From the NCBI GenBank assembly GCA_039545275.1, contig BCHS01000003.1, forward strand, positions 806,001-870,000: a stretch of DNA of 64,000 bases, read 5' to 3'. The stretch comes from Pseudomicrostroma phylloplanum. Its lineage: Eukaryota; Basidiomycota; Exobasidiomycetes; Microstromatales. Shown piece by piece: positions 43,470 to 56,000 of this stretch (its first letter is position 1; each line of letters starts with the position of its first letter). Made by a program: the position numbers and the translations under genes. The notes beneath the pieces are model-generated. The model ran no database searches. It saw only the letters and a program-made list of their open reading frames with translations, and was not told the DNA's origin.

Positions 43470-46400
43470 ATGTCCAACGGATATCGATTCGCGTACTCTT
43501 CCCAGCCCCAGCGGCTGGTGAAGGAGGTGCAATTTGGTGTTCTTAGTCCAGAGGAAATTGTAAGTATCGCCCCGGTCGCTCAGCGCACCGACTTAGCTCA
43601 CCTTCAGCATCTGTCCGTCCATAGAACAAGATGTCGGTCTGCAAGATTGAGTTTCCAGAGACCATGGACGAGACCGGAAAGCCAAGGGCAAATGGTCTGT
43701 CAGATCCGCGCCTAGGCACAGTCGACCGCAACTTCAAGTGTCAGACTTGTGGTGAAGGCATGGCAGAATGCCCTGGTCACTTTGGCCACCTTGATCTTGC
43801 TCGGCCCGTCTACCATATCGGCTTCATCAACAAGATCAAGAAGATCTTGGAGAGCGTTTGTGTGCACTGTGGCAAGCTGAAGGCTGACGCATTGACCACT
43901 GACGGCTTTGCCGAAGAACTACGCTTGACGAGCAAAAACCGCAAGCGCAGGTTTCAAAAGGTGTGGGAGCGATGCTCAAAGATTGCCACTTGCGAGGCCG
44001 ATGAGCCCAAAGAAGAAGACGAGATGGGAGACGGCGAGGAGAAGGCATCTCACGGTGGATGTGGTCAGGAGCAGCCTGCCATCCGAAGGGAAGGCCTGCG
44101 CCTCTACACCCAGTGGAAGAAGACAAAGGAAGACAATGAGGATGGTCAGGGCCCAAAGATGGCCCAACCCGAAAGGAAGAAGCTCTCTGCTGCCGAGGCT
44201 CTTGCTATTCTCAAACGGATCCCTGACGAAGACATCGACGTGATGGGCCTGTCGAGGGAATGGGCAAGACCGGAGTGGATGATCATGACAGTCATGCCCG
44301 TTCCTCCGCCACCCGTACGACCCGGTATCTCGGAGGGCGGCACAGCCAAGGGCGAAGATGATTTGACATATAAGCTGGCAGAGATCATCAAGGCTTCGCA
44401 GCAGCTCAAGCGCTTCGAGGAGGAGGGAGCACCTCCTCACATCGTGGACGAATTCGAAGATGTTCTCCAATATCACACCGCTACCTACATGGACAACGAC
44501 ATTGCCGGTATTCCTCAAGCGCTCCAGAAGAGCGGACGACCGGTCAAGTCGATTCGGGCTCGTCTGAAGGGAAAGGAAGGTCGCCTGCGAGGAAACTTGA
44601 TGGGAAAGCGAGTCGACTTCTCAGCTCGTACCGTCATCACGGGTGACCCACACCTGGATCTCGATCAAGTCGGAGTACCTAAAAGTATGGCTCGAAACCT
44701 GACGTACCCAGAGCGAGTCACTCCCTACAACATTTCTTACCTGCAGCAGCTCGTGAGAAACGGTCCCACAGAATGGCCGGGAGCGAGATATGTCATCCGA
44801 GACACCGGAGAGCGAATCGACCTGAAGTACAACCGGCGAGGAGACATGGCTCTGCAATTCGGCTGGATCGTCGAGCGTCATCTCAAAGACGGTGATTATG
44901 TCTTGTTCAATCGGCAACCCAGTCTGCACAAGATGAGTATGATGTGCCACAGGATCAAGTTGATGGACTACTCGACGTTCCGTCTCAATCTCTCGGTCAC
45001 ACCACCCTACAACGCCGACTTCGACGGAGACGAGATGAACTTGCACGTTCCACAGAGCGAAGAATCGAGGGCAGAGCTCAGTCAGATTGCTTGGGTGCCA
45101 CGGCAGATTGTGTCGCCTCAGGCAAACAAGCCTTGCATGGGTATCGTGCAGGATACGCTATGTGGTGTCCGCAAGTTCACACTTCGAGACATGTTGATGG
45201 ACTTCGAGCAAGTCCAACAAGTGCTTCTTTACGTACCTGAGTGGAACGGCGAGATGCCCATGCCTTGTATATTGAAGCCAAGACCGTACTGGTCCGGCAA
45301 GCAGATCTTGTCGATGTGCATTCCCAAGGGGATCAATATCTTCCAGGGCAGTGAAGCCTTGAAGCCGACTACCAACAACTTTGCCGACACGGGCGTACAC
45401 ATCGAAGACGGCGAGATCCTCTTTGGTGTCATCAACAAGAAGATTGTAGGAGCTCAGGCTGGTGGTCTCATCGACATCATCTTCAGGGAAAAGGGCCACG
45501 TGACATGTCGAGACTTCTTTGGAGGATGCCAACGAGTCGTCAACTTCTGGCTGCTTCACAACGGATTCAGCATTGGTATTGGAGACACCGTCGCGGACAA
45601 GGCTACTGCCGCTTTCGTCACAAGTGCCATTCAGCAGGCCAAGACGGAGGTGGCAAGGCTCATTGAAGACGCGCGCCTAGACAGACTCGGTACAGAGCCA
45701 GGAATGACGCTGCGAGAATCGTTTGAGGCCGCTGTCAACAAGACGCTCAATACCGCTCGTGACTCTGCTGGTACAAATGCCGAGAAGAGTTTGCCCGATT
45801 GGAACAACGTCAAGCAGATGGTCATTGCTGGATCGAAGGGATCTTTCATCAACATCTCTCAGATGTCTGCATGTGTCGGACAGCAGAGTGTAGAAGGAAA
45901 GCGTATTCCGTTCGGATTCAGGCATCGCACACTGCCCCACTTTGCGAAGGATGACTTCACTCCCGAGAGCCGAGGTTTCGTTGAGAACTCGTATCTCCGG
46001 GGCTTGACACCGCAAGAGTTCTTCTTCCACGCGATGGCAGGTAGAGAAGGATTGATCGACACTGCCGTCAAGACGGCAGAGACAGGTTACATCCAGCGTC
46101 GTCTGGTCAAGGCGTTGGAAGACGTGATGATCTGCTACGACGGGACTGTGAGGAACTCGACCAACAGCGTCATTCAGTTCGCTTACGGAGAGGATGGCAT
46201 TGACGGAGCCAAGGTCGAAAGGCAAAACCTCCTCACCCACACTCTGACTCATTCCGAGTTCCGAAGGCGCTTCAGGGTGGACTTGCAAGAGGGAGGCTTC
46301 CGCAAGGGCAGTCTCCAAGCTGGTCTGGATGACTGGTCTCCAGAGCTGCAAGACTTGTTGGACGAGGAATACGCACAGCTTGAACAGGATCGCAAGGATC

Positions 46401-48940
46401 TTCGAGGCTTCATCTTCAAGACCGACAGAAATGACGTCCAGTTGCCCATCAACATCGCCCGGCTAGTTCTCAATGCCAAGCAGGAGTTCAGGGTGGACCC
46501 TCGCAAGCCTAGTGACTTGTCTCCTGCCGATCTCATCCACTCTGTACGTGAGACCCTTGACAGGCTGATCATCGTTCGAGGCAAAGACCGAATCAGCAAG
46601 GAAGCACAGATCAACAGTACACTGCTGCTGAAGATCCATCTTCGAGCTTATCTCGCTAGCAAGAACGTCATTGAGTATCTCAGACTCGACCGGAGATCGT
46701 TCGAGTTTGTCCTTGGCGAGATCGAAGATCAATTCGCCAAAGCCGTGGCAAATCCAGGAGAGATGTGTGGTACTCTAGCCGCCCAGTCGATTGGAGAGCC
46801 TGCAACTCAGATGACTTTGAACACGTTCCACTATGCTGGTGTCGCTAGTAAGAACGTCACCTTGGGAGTGCCGCGTCTGAAGGAAATCATCAACTGCGCC
46901 GAGAACATCAAGACTCCTATGGTCAAGGTGTATCTGAAGGCTCCCTACAATGGTTGGGGCGACCACAGCGAGAATCAACAGGCATTGGCAAAGCCGATCC
47001 AGGCTGCACTGACGCATACGACGTTGCAGACCGTCACTGGTGCCGTCGAGATCCATTACGATCCTGATCCGACGAACACCAAGATCGCCGAGGATCAAGA
47101 CTTTGTCGAGTCTTTCTTCGCCGTGCCCGACGAGGAGGTAGAGCGTACGCTGGATCGCCAGTCGCCTTGGCTACTCCGCTTGATCCTAGATCGTGGTCAG
47201 ATGCTTGACAAGAACCTCACAATGGCAGAGGTAGCTGCCGAGGTATCGCGGATGTTCGGTGATGACGTATTTGTCATGCACTCCGAAGACAATGCGGACC
47301 AGCTCGTTCTGCGAGTGAGGACCGTCAACAACGAGCCTGACAAAGAGGCCATGATCGTCGACGAGGAGACCTTCTTGAAGCAATTGGCTATTCAGATGCT
47401 CACAAGCATTGATCTCAAGGGTATCAAGGGCATTCGGAAAGTCTTCATTACGAAGACGGACAAAGACGCTATGCGCATCAATGCCACTACGGGAGCTTGG
47501 GAAAAAGTGCAGGAGAACATGCTTGAGACAGAGGGCACCAACTTCAGGGAAATCCTTGCCGCGGATCACGTCGACCCCAACCGTACAGTCTCGAACAACT
47601 GTGTGGAGGTCTTCCACGTCCTCGGTATCGAGGCTGCTCGGATGTCTCTCCTACGGGAGAGTAAGCAGGTCATCGAGTTCGATGGTTCGTACGTCAACTA
47701 TCGTCACTTGGCCCTGCTTTGTGACATCATGACCAGTCAGGGTATCCTCATGGCCATCACACGACACGGTATCAACCGGACGAACCAGGGAGCACTCATG
47801 CGTTGCTCCTTTGAGGAGACGGTCGAGATTCTGATGGAGGCTGCAGCGATGGGAGACATCGACGACTGCAAGGGTGTCGCTGAAAACGTCCTGCTCGGTC
47901 AGATGGCGCCTATGGGTACAGGTGCTTTCAGCGTCAAGCTCGATGTCGAAGCTCTCAAGGACGTCATTGTCGACTACCGAATGCCTGTACAGGCAATGAT
48001 GGCTGCTGCAATCGACCCTTCGGGCAGCAAGACACCTGGTGGTATGATGACTCCGTACGACTCGACATCTCCTCTTGGAGACGATGCCTTCGGAGTGCAG
48101 GATCAGGCTATGTTCTCGCCACTGGCTCAGCCTGGGGAAGATGCGTACGATGGGTGGCTTGCTCCTGGACAGAGTCCGATGCGAACGCCTATGGGTGCCC
48201 AGTCGCCGGGTGCAGGTCTCTATGGCGCTTCGCCAGGCTACTCTCCAGCGTCTCCGGCCTATGCAGCTATGTCTCCCGGTCGTGGTGGCATTTCGCCCTG
48301 GGTGGCACGTGGGGCTGCTTCGCCGAGTGCTGGCTACAGCCCTGCTTCTCCAAACATCAACTTTGGAGCCACATCGCCGAGCTACAGCCCTACGTCCCCA
48401 TCTTTCAGCCCAAGCTCGCCAAGCTTCTCTCCCACGTCGCCAAGAGGTTACAGCCCTGCTTCACCGAGCTTCTCACCAACGTCGCCCAGGCAAGCATCGC
48501 CTACCTCGCCTTCGTACTCGCCTGCCTCGCCGCGGTGGAGCCCCACTTCGCCCAAGGGCTACTCTCCTGCTTCCCCAGCTTACTCTCCCTCTTCACCTCG
48601 CTTTGCTGGTGCAACATCACCCAAGATGCCTGGAATGTCGCCAACGAGTCCAGCCTACTCGCCGACGAGTCCTCAGTACTCTCCTACTTCACCGCAATAC
48701 TCTCCGGCCTCGCCACAGTACTCGCCGACATCCCCGCAGTACTCGCCTACCTCCCCGCAATACTCTCCCGCGTCACCAGCCTACTCTCCTTCTTCGCCAA
48801 AGTGGTCTCCGACGTCGCCTCAGGCCAATGGAGCACCCAATGGCAGCGGTGCGAGCGGTTCACGGCCGAGTGGCGCCTCGTCGCCAAATCGAAGCCGCTT
48901 CACTCAGCAGAGCTCCTGGGCTTCTGGAGGACGGCGGTGA
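43470..48940 (+). CDS. RPB1: RNA polymerase II largest subunit RPB1
   Basis: Catalytic subunit of Pol II, 1,801 residues. A 30-codon first exon (43470-43559), a 65-nt intron, then one exon, 43625-48940. Zn-binding clamp: [18 protein letters not shown]. Active-site loop: [16 protein letters not shown] with the three Mg-binding Asp. Bridge helix and trigger loop region: [30 protein letters not shown] and [22 protein letters not shown]-terminal domain: about 20 recognisable heptads, of which only one is the consensus YSPTSPS. Position 1 is Phe or Trp in five and Met in one, position 4 is Thr, Ala or Ser, and position 7 is mostly Gln, Arg, Lys or Ala. The tail ends [20 protein letters not shown]... 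The gene is intact. Confidence 0.98.
48230..48815 (+). repeat. RPB1 CTD heptad array
   Basis: Tandem 21-bp units coding for YSPxSPx-type heptads, with spacers (for example [11 protein letters not shown]). The distal half holds a run of [14 protein letters not shown] units that are nearly identical at the DNA level. Confidence 0.9.
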
Positions 48941-49695
48941 GCTCAAGTCTAAGGCGGGCCCACATTGGCTGGAGAGGGTCCCCATCACTGTCTATCGGCC
49001 GTGTCCTTTTGGCTACACAGCTCATCCCCAAAAGCTTTCTCCTTGCTCCTGGATTGACTGCCTCTCTTTGCTCTTCTCACGATCTTGTTTGATGCTTCTA
49101 TGCCCCATCTTCTTTTGTTCCTTTTCCTCTGGCACTCCCTAACGCTATTCTTCGCCCTTATCTCCCACCTCACCTCACTTCGACCGATCATCCACCCTCC
49201 TCCTCTTCTACCGCACTTGTTCACTACTACAAACCTCATCGCACTTCTCCTACCATCATCTACCCATCTGCCCACCCAAATCAGACTAACCCACCTCATC
49301 CAAAATATGAAAAATCCAAAAGGAAGTTCTTTTACCCACCTATCTACGATGTGTGAATTTGGCCGTCTCGAATAGGGAAGACAGGAGGGGAGTGAACGTT
49401 TGAGAGGGAAACGAAAGCACGGAGGAATAGCGCCCGTCTGTCTGTTTAGTCTGTTCTGTGATCTTCCGCCTCTGATGTTCGAGACGAAGACCTCGTTCAG
49501 TACAGGTCCTAGCTTGCTTCACTCCTGCTTGAAGGTCCTCATCAGTGCAAGTCTGACTGCGTGTCATCCGCGTTAGCAGTGCGTGTTCGTCCTCGCTGGT
49601 AGGTTCCACGACGGAGGATCACCCCAATGCGTGCGTGCGTGTGCGAGGGAGGGAGGCACGACGGGCAGAAGGGGGCACGACACCCACACACACAC

Positions 49696-49729
<34 letters not shown>

Positions 49730-50323
49730 TCGTACTCATACAGACACACAAACAGACTAGTAGGAGACCAAGACATGATTTGGAGGTCGAGACAGAGGAC
49801 CAAAGGTACTTGAGAAAATGACTATGTGTACAAGGAGTTGAAGGGCGGGGAGCGGAAACAGAACAGAGAAAAGGAATGGGAAGGGGTGGTGTGGCGATGA
49901 GAGCTTGGCTTTGCCGGGCTTTGCCGGGCCTTGCGGCGGCGTTGGCTCTGGCTTCGGGCTGTGCTTTCGACTTGGGATGAAGGTGCATGAACAGGAGGGG
50001 GAATGGGGATGGCCCTTGGACCACGGGGCCTGAAGGATGCTGAATCTGGGTCTATAGTGAGATAGGCTGGGGCTGTATGAAAGAGGGTTTTCGTGATGCA
50101 TGCTGGAATGCGATCGAGACCTGGACCGAACCTGAAATCTGAGACGGGAGTACTTGCGTTGAGAGCTATGGACAAATGCTTGGACTCGTTTTGTAGTAGT
50201 GCGGGGGACGGGGACCCCTCCTCGTGCTGTGGTAAGTTATAGGGCATCTCTTCGGTCGCTGAAGTGGTGCTAGGTAGGCCCTCTGCGCGTCTATCCTGCT
50301 TGTCGTCCGCTTCAAGAAGGCTC
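48941..50323. other. Convergent intergenic, RPB1 / cyclin 3' ends
   Basis: 1.4 kb between two 3' ends. It includes a CT-rich 3' flank of RPB1 (about 49080-49290), a CA microsatellite (49681-49730), and a minus-strand frame continuing past the cyclin stop to 49822 (see findings). No gene called. Confidence 0.45.
49681..49730. repeat. (CA)n microsatellite with CCCA interruptions
   Basis: About 25 CA units broken by short CCCA interruptions. Confidence 0.9.
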
Positions 50324-53052
50324 TCAATATCGACCGGCGGCAAAGAGTCCTCCCAAGCTACTTCTCCTCCTCCTCTCCTCTTCCTCCTGCGCACGCAACT
50401 GCTGCTGGTACTGAATCTGATGCCACTGCTGCATCTGCTCCAACTGCATGTTCATGGGCACGTTGTTGAAGGGCATCCAGCGACTGCGGTTGTCTCCTTC
50501 GTTCGACGTGGCGGATTGGCTGATGCCGCCGTTGGTCAGGGGTGCAGAGGTTGGTTGCACGGCACTAGCCAGATGACTGGCTGGGCCAGAGGCCGAAGCC
50601 GAGCTGCCGTAGCTGAACCCGTACGCCTCTGGTGACAGACGGAGCGGACGGAGCGGGAGAGCCTGACCATAGGACCTCGAAGGGGAGTGGGACGTCGACA
50701 GTGAGCCGCTCTGATGGCCTCCACTTGCCTGCCAAGATCCTCGCGGGGAGGCAAAGGCGGCCAAGTTTAGGCTACCCCTCCTGGAAGCAGCAGCAGCGGC
50801 AGCGGCAGCCGCTGCAGCATTGTTGCCTCCCATAGACCAAGGCGCGCCGTTTGTGCCGCCAAAGTAAGAGACGGGAGGGGGCAAGTGCAGAGCCGGCAGC
50901 CCCAGATCCTTGCCGGCAGCAAGTTGGTAGAAGGCCAGACCTCGATCATCCCCACTGCCCTGGAATCCGGCAGGAAGACCATGTGGACCGACGTAGCCTT
51001 GAGTCAAGCAATTGGGAGTCAATGGCTCTGCAAAGATCGAGCGATAGAGAGCATCGTCCTGTGGCGTTGAGCTACTGAAAGGTGCGGCGACGCTGTCGTT
51101 GCGAGGAGCCAGATATTCGGAGCCTGCGTTGCTAGAGTGAAGTAGCTGCTCAGAAGCGAGGCCACCGGCGCTGCTTGCTCGGGAGTAGATACGACAGGGA
51201 TAACCGTCAACCGAGGGAGGCTCTGCAGATGGTGTAAGACCGGCACGCTTGCTCTCACGGCCGCAAGTGTTGCCTGCCTCGTTCCCGGTGTCGAGCGGGT
51301 CGTCTCTGCCACGCTTACGAGAAAGCGGATTGACGCTGCTGTCAACGCTGCTGCTGCCGCTGTTGCCGCCGCCGGAAGACAGCCTGGGAGCACCCAGATG
51401 CGTTGACTGTTGCCACCCACTCATCGCAGGCACTGACCAGGGGGCCGTCGTAGAAGTGACTGAGGCATAAGCTGGTCGGCTGCATGTCGACGAGGGCGAA
51501 AGCTTGCGAGCTGACATCCTTCGTTGCTCGGGAGAGTACCCAAAGACATTGTCTCCGCACATCGGCAGAGCGCTTGTAGCACATGTCGAAGCCGCGCTGC
51601 TTGCGGTGGGAGCTGACGAAAAGGTCGAATGCTGTGACAGGGGGCTGGGACTGGTGGCGCTACCAAAGTCTTGGTGTACGGGAGGGAAGGGTTGGGATGG
51701 CGACCAGGCTTGAGGCAGTGCCGGCTGTGTCGATAGAGCACTTTCGCCAGAGGGGCAGAATCCCAGCTGCGAGAAGGAGTAACGCAGGGGTGGATAAGGC
51801 TTGGGGGACAATTGCTGTGCGGCGGCCTTACGCCTTGCCGACTCGCGTTGTTCCTTCTTCCACAACGCTTGTGTTCGTTGAGTGAAGAGATCGTCAATGG
51901 TCTGTAGCCACGTTTCGTAATCGTCCTGATGGACATGTATACGCATCTGCAACCCCAACCAGAACTCGACTTCCATCTTCGTGATGTCTTTGAGAGGAAT
52001 GCCACTGATGTCGGACCAGGTCTTGTTCGTATAAGTGTGGTCATCGAGAAATTTGTTGCCGAGCATCATTGCGGTCACAGAGAGTCGATATTCGGAGCCT
52101 TCCTGACCTCGAAGCTTAGGATGCTGCAGCTTCAATCGCTGGACGTAGAGAAGGGCCAGGATGAGAACAGACGTCGACACTTGTGTCGTCTTGATGGTGT
52201 CTCGGATGAAGGCTACAAACTTCTCTTGAGGGTGGAAACGACGGTCGGGGGAGGAACAATCATCAAAGGAGGCACTGGACCATCCACCGGGCACGGCTGT
52301 TCCCCTTCGCAGTTGATGCTCCAGATCTGTCGACTGCCAGACACCGGTGGAAGGCGCAGACACCGAAGTGCCTCCAAGCATTGCAAAGCGATCATCGCTA
52401 GAGAAGCTGCTCGATGTAGGTCCAGACTTCCTTACAGCTGTAGCAAGCGGGGAAGGCTGGTGAGGGGCGAAGCCGGTCGTCGGGCTTCTGACAGGCGTCA
52501 TAGGCCGCGACGCTCCCACCAATGTGCTCGAGGAGGGCGAAAACCAGATCCAGCTAAAGCGGCAGTACGTCACAGCTACAGTCAGCTTTTCCGTCTACTG
52601 CGAGCACTCCTTGAAGTGGAAGCTCGCTCTTCCTCCTCACCCTCCTCCTCCTCACGGCTTACTCACCTGATCAATTCAGCGAACCATTTCGCCAAAGCAT
52701 CTGTGCTGTTCTTGGGCGGGGCACTGGAGCGCCGCCTCTTCGGGGACCACATAGCTTGTTGCTTTTGGGGCGGGATAGCGGAGGCGCTCACATTTGCATT
52801 CGACGAAGACGAGGCCGCCGCCGCCATCGAAGGTGCCAACGGAGGTAGTTGAGAAGCAGAGGCCTCCCATTGGGATGAAGTCTTTGCAGCAGAAGCATCA
52901 TGGCTTCCATAGTCGAGGGCAGGTTCGTAAGTCGTTCTGCTGCTGCTGGCCACATTGCCTCCGTCATGGTAAGGCTGCTGTGCAATGTCCTTGGACATCA
53001 TGCTGGACCGCGTTGCTACGGGTAGCGATGTCGGTGGCAGGGCGACTGTCAT
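50324..53052 (-). CDS. Pho80/Pcl-type cyclin
   Basis: Predicted partner of a Pho85/Cdk5-class kinase, 871 residues, much longer than the yeast Pcls. Exons: 53052-52667 and 52553-50324, with a 113-nt intron joining AKWFAELI to SWIWFSPSSST. The cyclin box is at about 237-357: TSVLILALLYVQRLK, EYRLSVTAMMLGNKFLDDHTY, NKTWSDISGIPLKDITKMEVEFWLGLQMRIHV. This matches the PHO80-like cyclin fold (Pcl/Clg1 group). Both flanks are low-complexity (Ser, Pro, Ala, a polyalanine run near the C-terminus, and an EEEERRRR end). The N-terminal exon has a basic KRRR cluster, a possible nuclear signal. The target process (phosphate, polarity, glycogen) cannot be told. A long 5' region without genes lies upstream. 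Confidence 0.85.
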
Positions 53053-56000
53053 CGAGATGACGATGGCTCGAGGTCTTTAGCTTCCTTGCCTTTCGTGGTC
53101 GTCACAGGACACAGGAAGTTACGATGTCTTGGTCATCCAGAGGTAGATGGATAGAAGCGAGGATGACCTAGGTGAAGCTGTGGGGCACGCAAGCGAACGC
53201 AGTGGTCCGGCTTGACTTGTGTAGCGATTGCCTGGGTCAAGGAGGCAGGTACGGCGACGGGGAGAGATTCGTTTCTCGATAGTGTTGGAATGTTCCAGGG
53301 CGGAGGCCGGACGGAGGCTGTACAGTGAGAGGGGCGGTGAGAGAGGAGAGATAGGACTATATGCGTCGGAGGTGATGCTGGTGATGTAGTCCGTGTGATG
53401 GCCTCGTGAGCAAAGGTAAGTAAGGGCTGTGGTGATGCGGACCTTGAGGATTGAGAAGGACGAGGTAGGGACAAATGAATAGCCACCCTGAGTGGACGGT
53501 GGGATGGAGGGCTCTAGGAGATGGTGCTATTGCCAGGGCGAGGGAAACGGATCAGCGAGGGACGGAGGAGAGAAACCTCGGCAGGCAATGAGGCACAAGT
53601 TGGTACCACCGCACCAATCCGACCAACCAACTTGCGATGCGATCGTGAGGCACCAACAACTCAGCGGCACGAAATTGGCCCACTCGGTGGAGGGAGGGAG
53701 GAAGCATCGGGCCGGAGTTACGGCTTCGCCCTGCTGCAAGTGCTGCACAGCGACGATGCGAAACAAGGGAGCAAAAAGAAGCAACGAGGCGCAGGGCAGC
53801 AGACGCAAGGCAAAGTCAGCAAGGTCAGAGAGTCTGGAGAAAGAATAGCTCCAACCCTCAAGTCAGACAGACACGCGGGCAGCGGTGTGCCGAGGAGTGA
53901 TCCATCGTCGGTGTTACCTCGGTAGCAGCGACGCAATGTGCTCGTAGAGTGAAATGCACGTCTGCCCTCCTTAGTTCCGTGCGAACGTCGGGGTGCCAAT
54001 GCCCGCCTCACGGGGCAAAGGGCAGGCGAACAAGGTAGGCAGGCAGACAGCCGGGCAGCCGGGCAGGCACACACGGCAGGGGCAGGCAGGCACTCGCCCC
54101 GCGGAGAGACAACTGCACCCGAGGAGCAGCAAAGTAAGCTTCCCGGGCCGTGATCAGACTGCCGCGGGCCAGACCGTTTTGGACGATGCCAGTTGACCGT
54201 ATGCGAGCGGCGCGGCGGCGGTGTAAGGAGGCAAATGCTCAGAATTCCGAAAGGCTACCTACGACGCAGCGGGTAAGCTACACGGTGACGGCCTCTGCGC
54301 CCTCATCGCGCCTTGGCGCCCAGCCGGTCAGTCTCAAAACCAGGCCGAGCAAGGCCGAGCAAAGGCTGCCGCCACGCACGCACGCACGCACGCGGGAGCA
54401 GGCGGGCGGGCCAAGGTGAATCCGATGCCCGACTTTTCTCGCCCGAGTTCAGGCAAGCAAGAATTGGTTCCTCAGGCGGGCGATGTGAGTTTATTGCGGC
54501 GCAAAGTGAGATGGAGAGAGTGAGACTCACTCCCGAGGATCGAATTTCATGACGAAGCGGCGTTATCGAGGCGGAACTCATGGTGCAGCTTTCCCTCATG
54601 CACAGTCGAACGGACAGCCCAGGCTCGACTGCATCAGGTATGCTCCATCGAGGTTGTGTGTGGGTCCTGGTTCGCCCTCATCGCCTTTGTCTGTGTCTGT
54701 ACAACCCTCGTTTGACTCGCGGGCTGTTCTGTCGAGTGTAGCTCGGCTACATTTCATGGATGAGCCTCAAATTGCTTCCAGCCTCGGCAAACGCCGCCCG
54801 CAAGGACGCGGGGTTCCCCTTTTCCCGTTTCGCAGCACAATTGTCTGCCGAGCAAGGCGTACTCACACCGGACTCAGGCAGAGAGAGATTGGCGGCGGCA
54901 TTGCAATCCACCCCCTGATGTGGATCGCCCCCTCACTGTCATGGCCACGCATTGCCGAGAAGCAGAAAGAGCAAGCTGCGTCTACACTGACTCAGCGAGG
55001 CACGCGGGACGGGTTGCACACGTCGATGCTGGCACGTCACACACGGCACCGCCCCGTCCTGCTGGACCAGGGATGAGCCGAGCTAAGCGACGTGGGTCAT
55101 TTCCAGGCATACCGGTGGCGGTCAAGCGAGGTAAGGTCCACCCCACTTTACACGCCCTGCACGCCCAGACCGTGCACGCGTCTGAGACACCTCCGCCGAT
55201 TCAGCTGATATGAGCATCGCTTAGCAGCCGAACATCGGACATCTGCATTCTCGAGGTTTGCAGGGCTTCAGGCAGTGATGGAAAAACTGGCGAATTGGAA
55301 TCGCTTCGCGTCGTGCGTTCAACGCTTGCTCCGCAATCTAGTACGCCTCGCACAGGGCTGTGTAAACACTATGACACATTCGGGTCCCGTTGCGAGTCGG
55401 CTTCCCACGCAAAAAATGACTCACGCGCAGCATCGATCGCTCTGTACTCTCTCGACGCCTGCCCCCTTCGGCTCGTTGTTTAGGTGATCGCCCAAAAGCA
55501 TCGTTTGCAGAAGTCTAGGCGCCAAGGTGAAGCTCAGCTCTGCTCAGCCCAGCCCGGCCGGCTCGCATCAATTGTGACTGGTAGCGAGCACGTCGGCCTC
55601 TGATGGGACTAGAGAAGCTCCGCCATTCGACCATCGACAACAACTCAGGGAAAATCTTTCCGACGATCGCCAAAAGCCTGGACACAAAGCAGTAGACCCC
55701 GCTTTCGCCTACCCCGCTCAGTAGCCCGCTTCACCAGTTCCCGCTTCCGACCCCGACGTAGCAACCAACGGACGCATAGGCACATGCAACGGTTTTTCCT
55801 TGGGGCGCACGCGACTAGCTCTGAGACGTCACACCGGACCCGCTCGCCTCGCTTGCCGGGTTGTACCTTTAAGCTTCAACGGCCGACGCCGTCTCTCCTC
55901 GTCATTCCCTCTCCGCGATTGAAGGATGATCTGGCGATCACGCACATAACAGTATCACAGCTCAGCAACTTTCGTGCCAGACATGGGCTTGCCGTTCAGT

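Noticed and set aside
43119..43532. 137-codon minus-strand ORF upstream of RPB1
   Set aside because: No family resemblance; it overlaps the RPB1 first exon and leader.
49085..49375. Leucine- and Pro-rich ORF that looks like a membrane segment
   Set aside because: It is the CT-rich 3' flank of RPB1 read in frame; such pyrimidine runs mimic hydrophobic helices.
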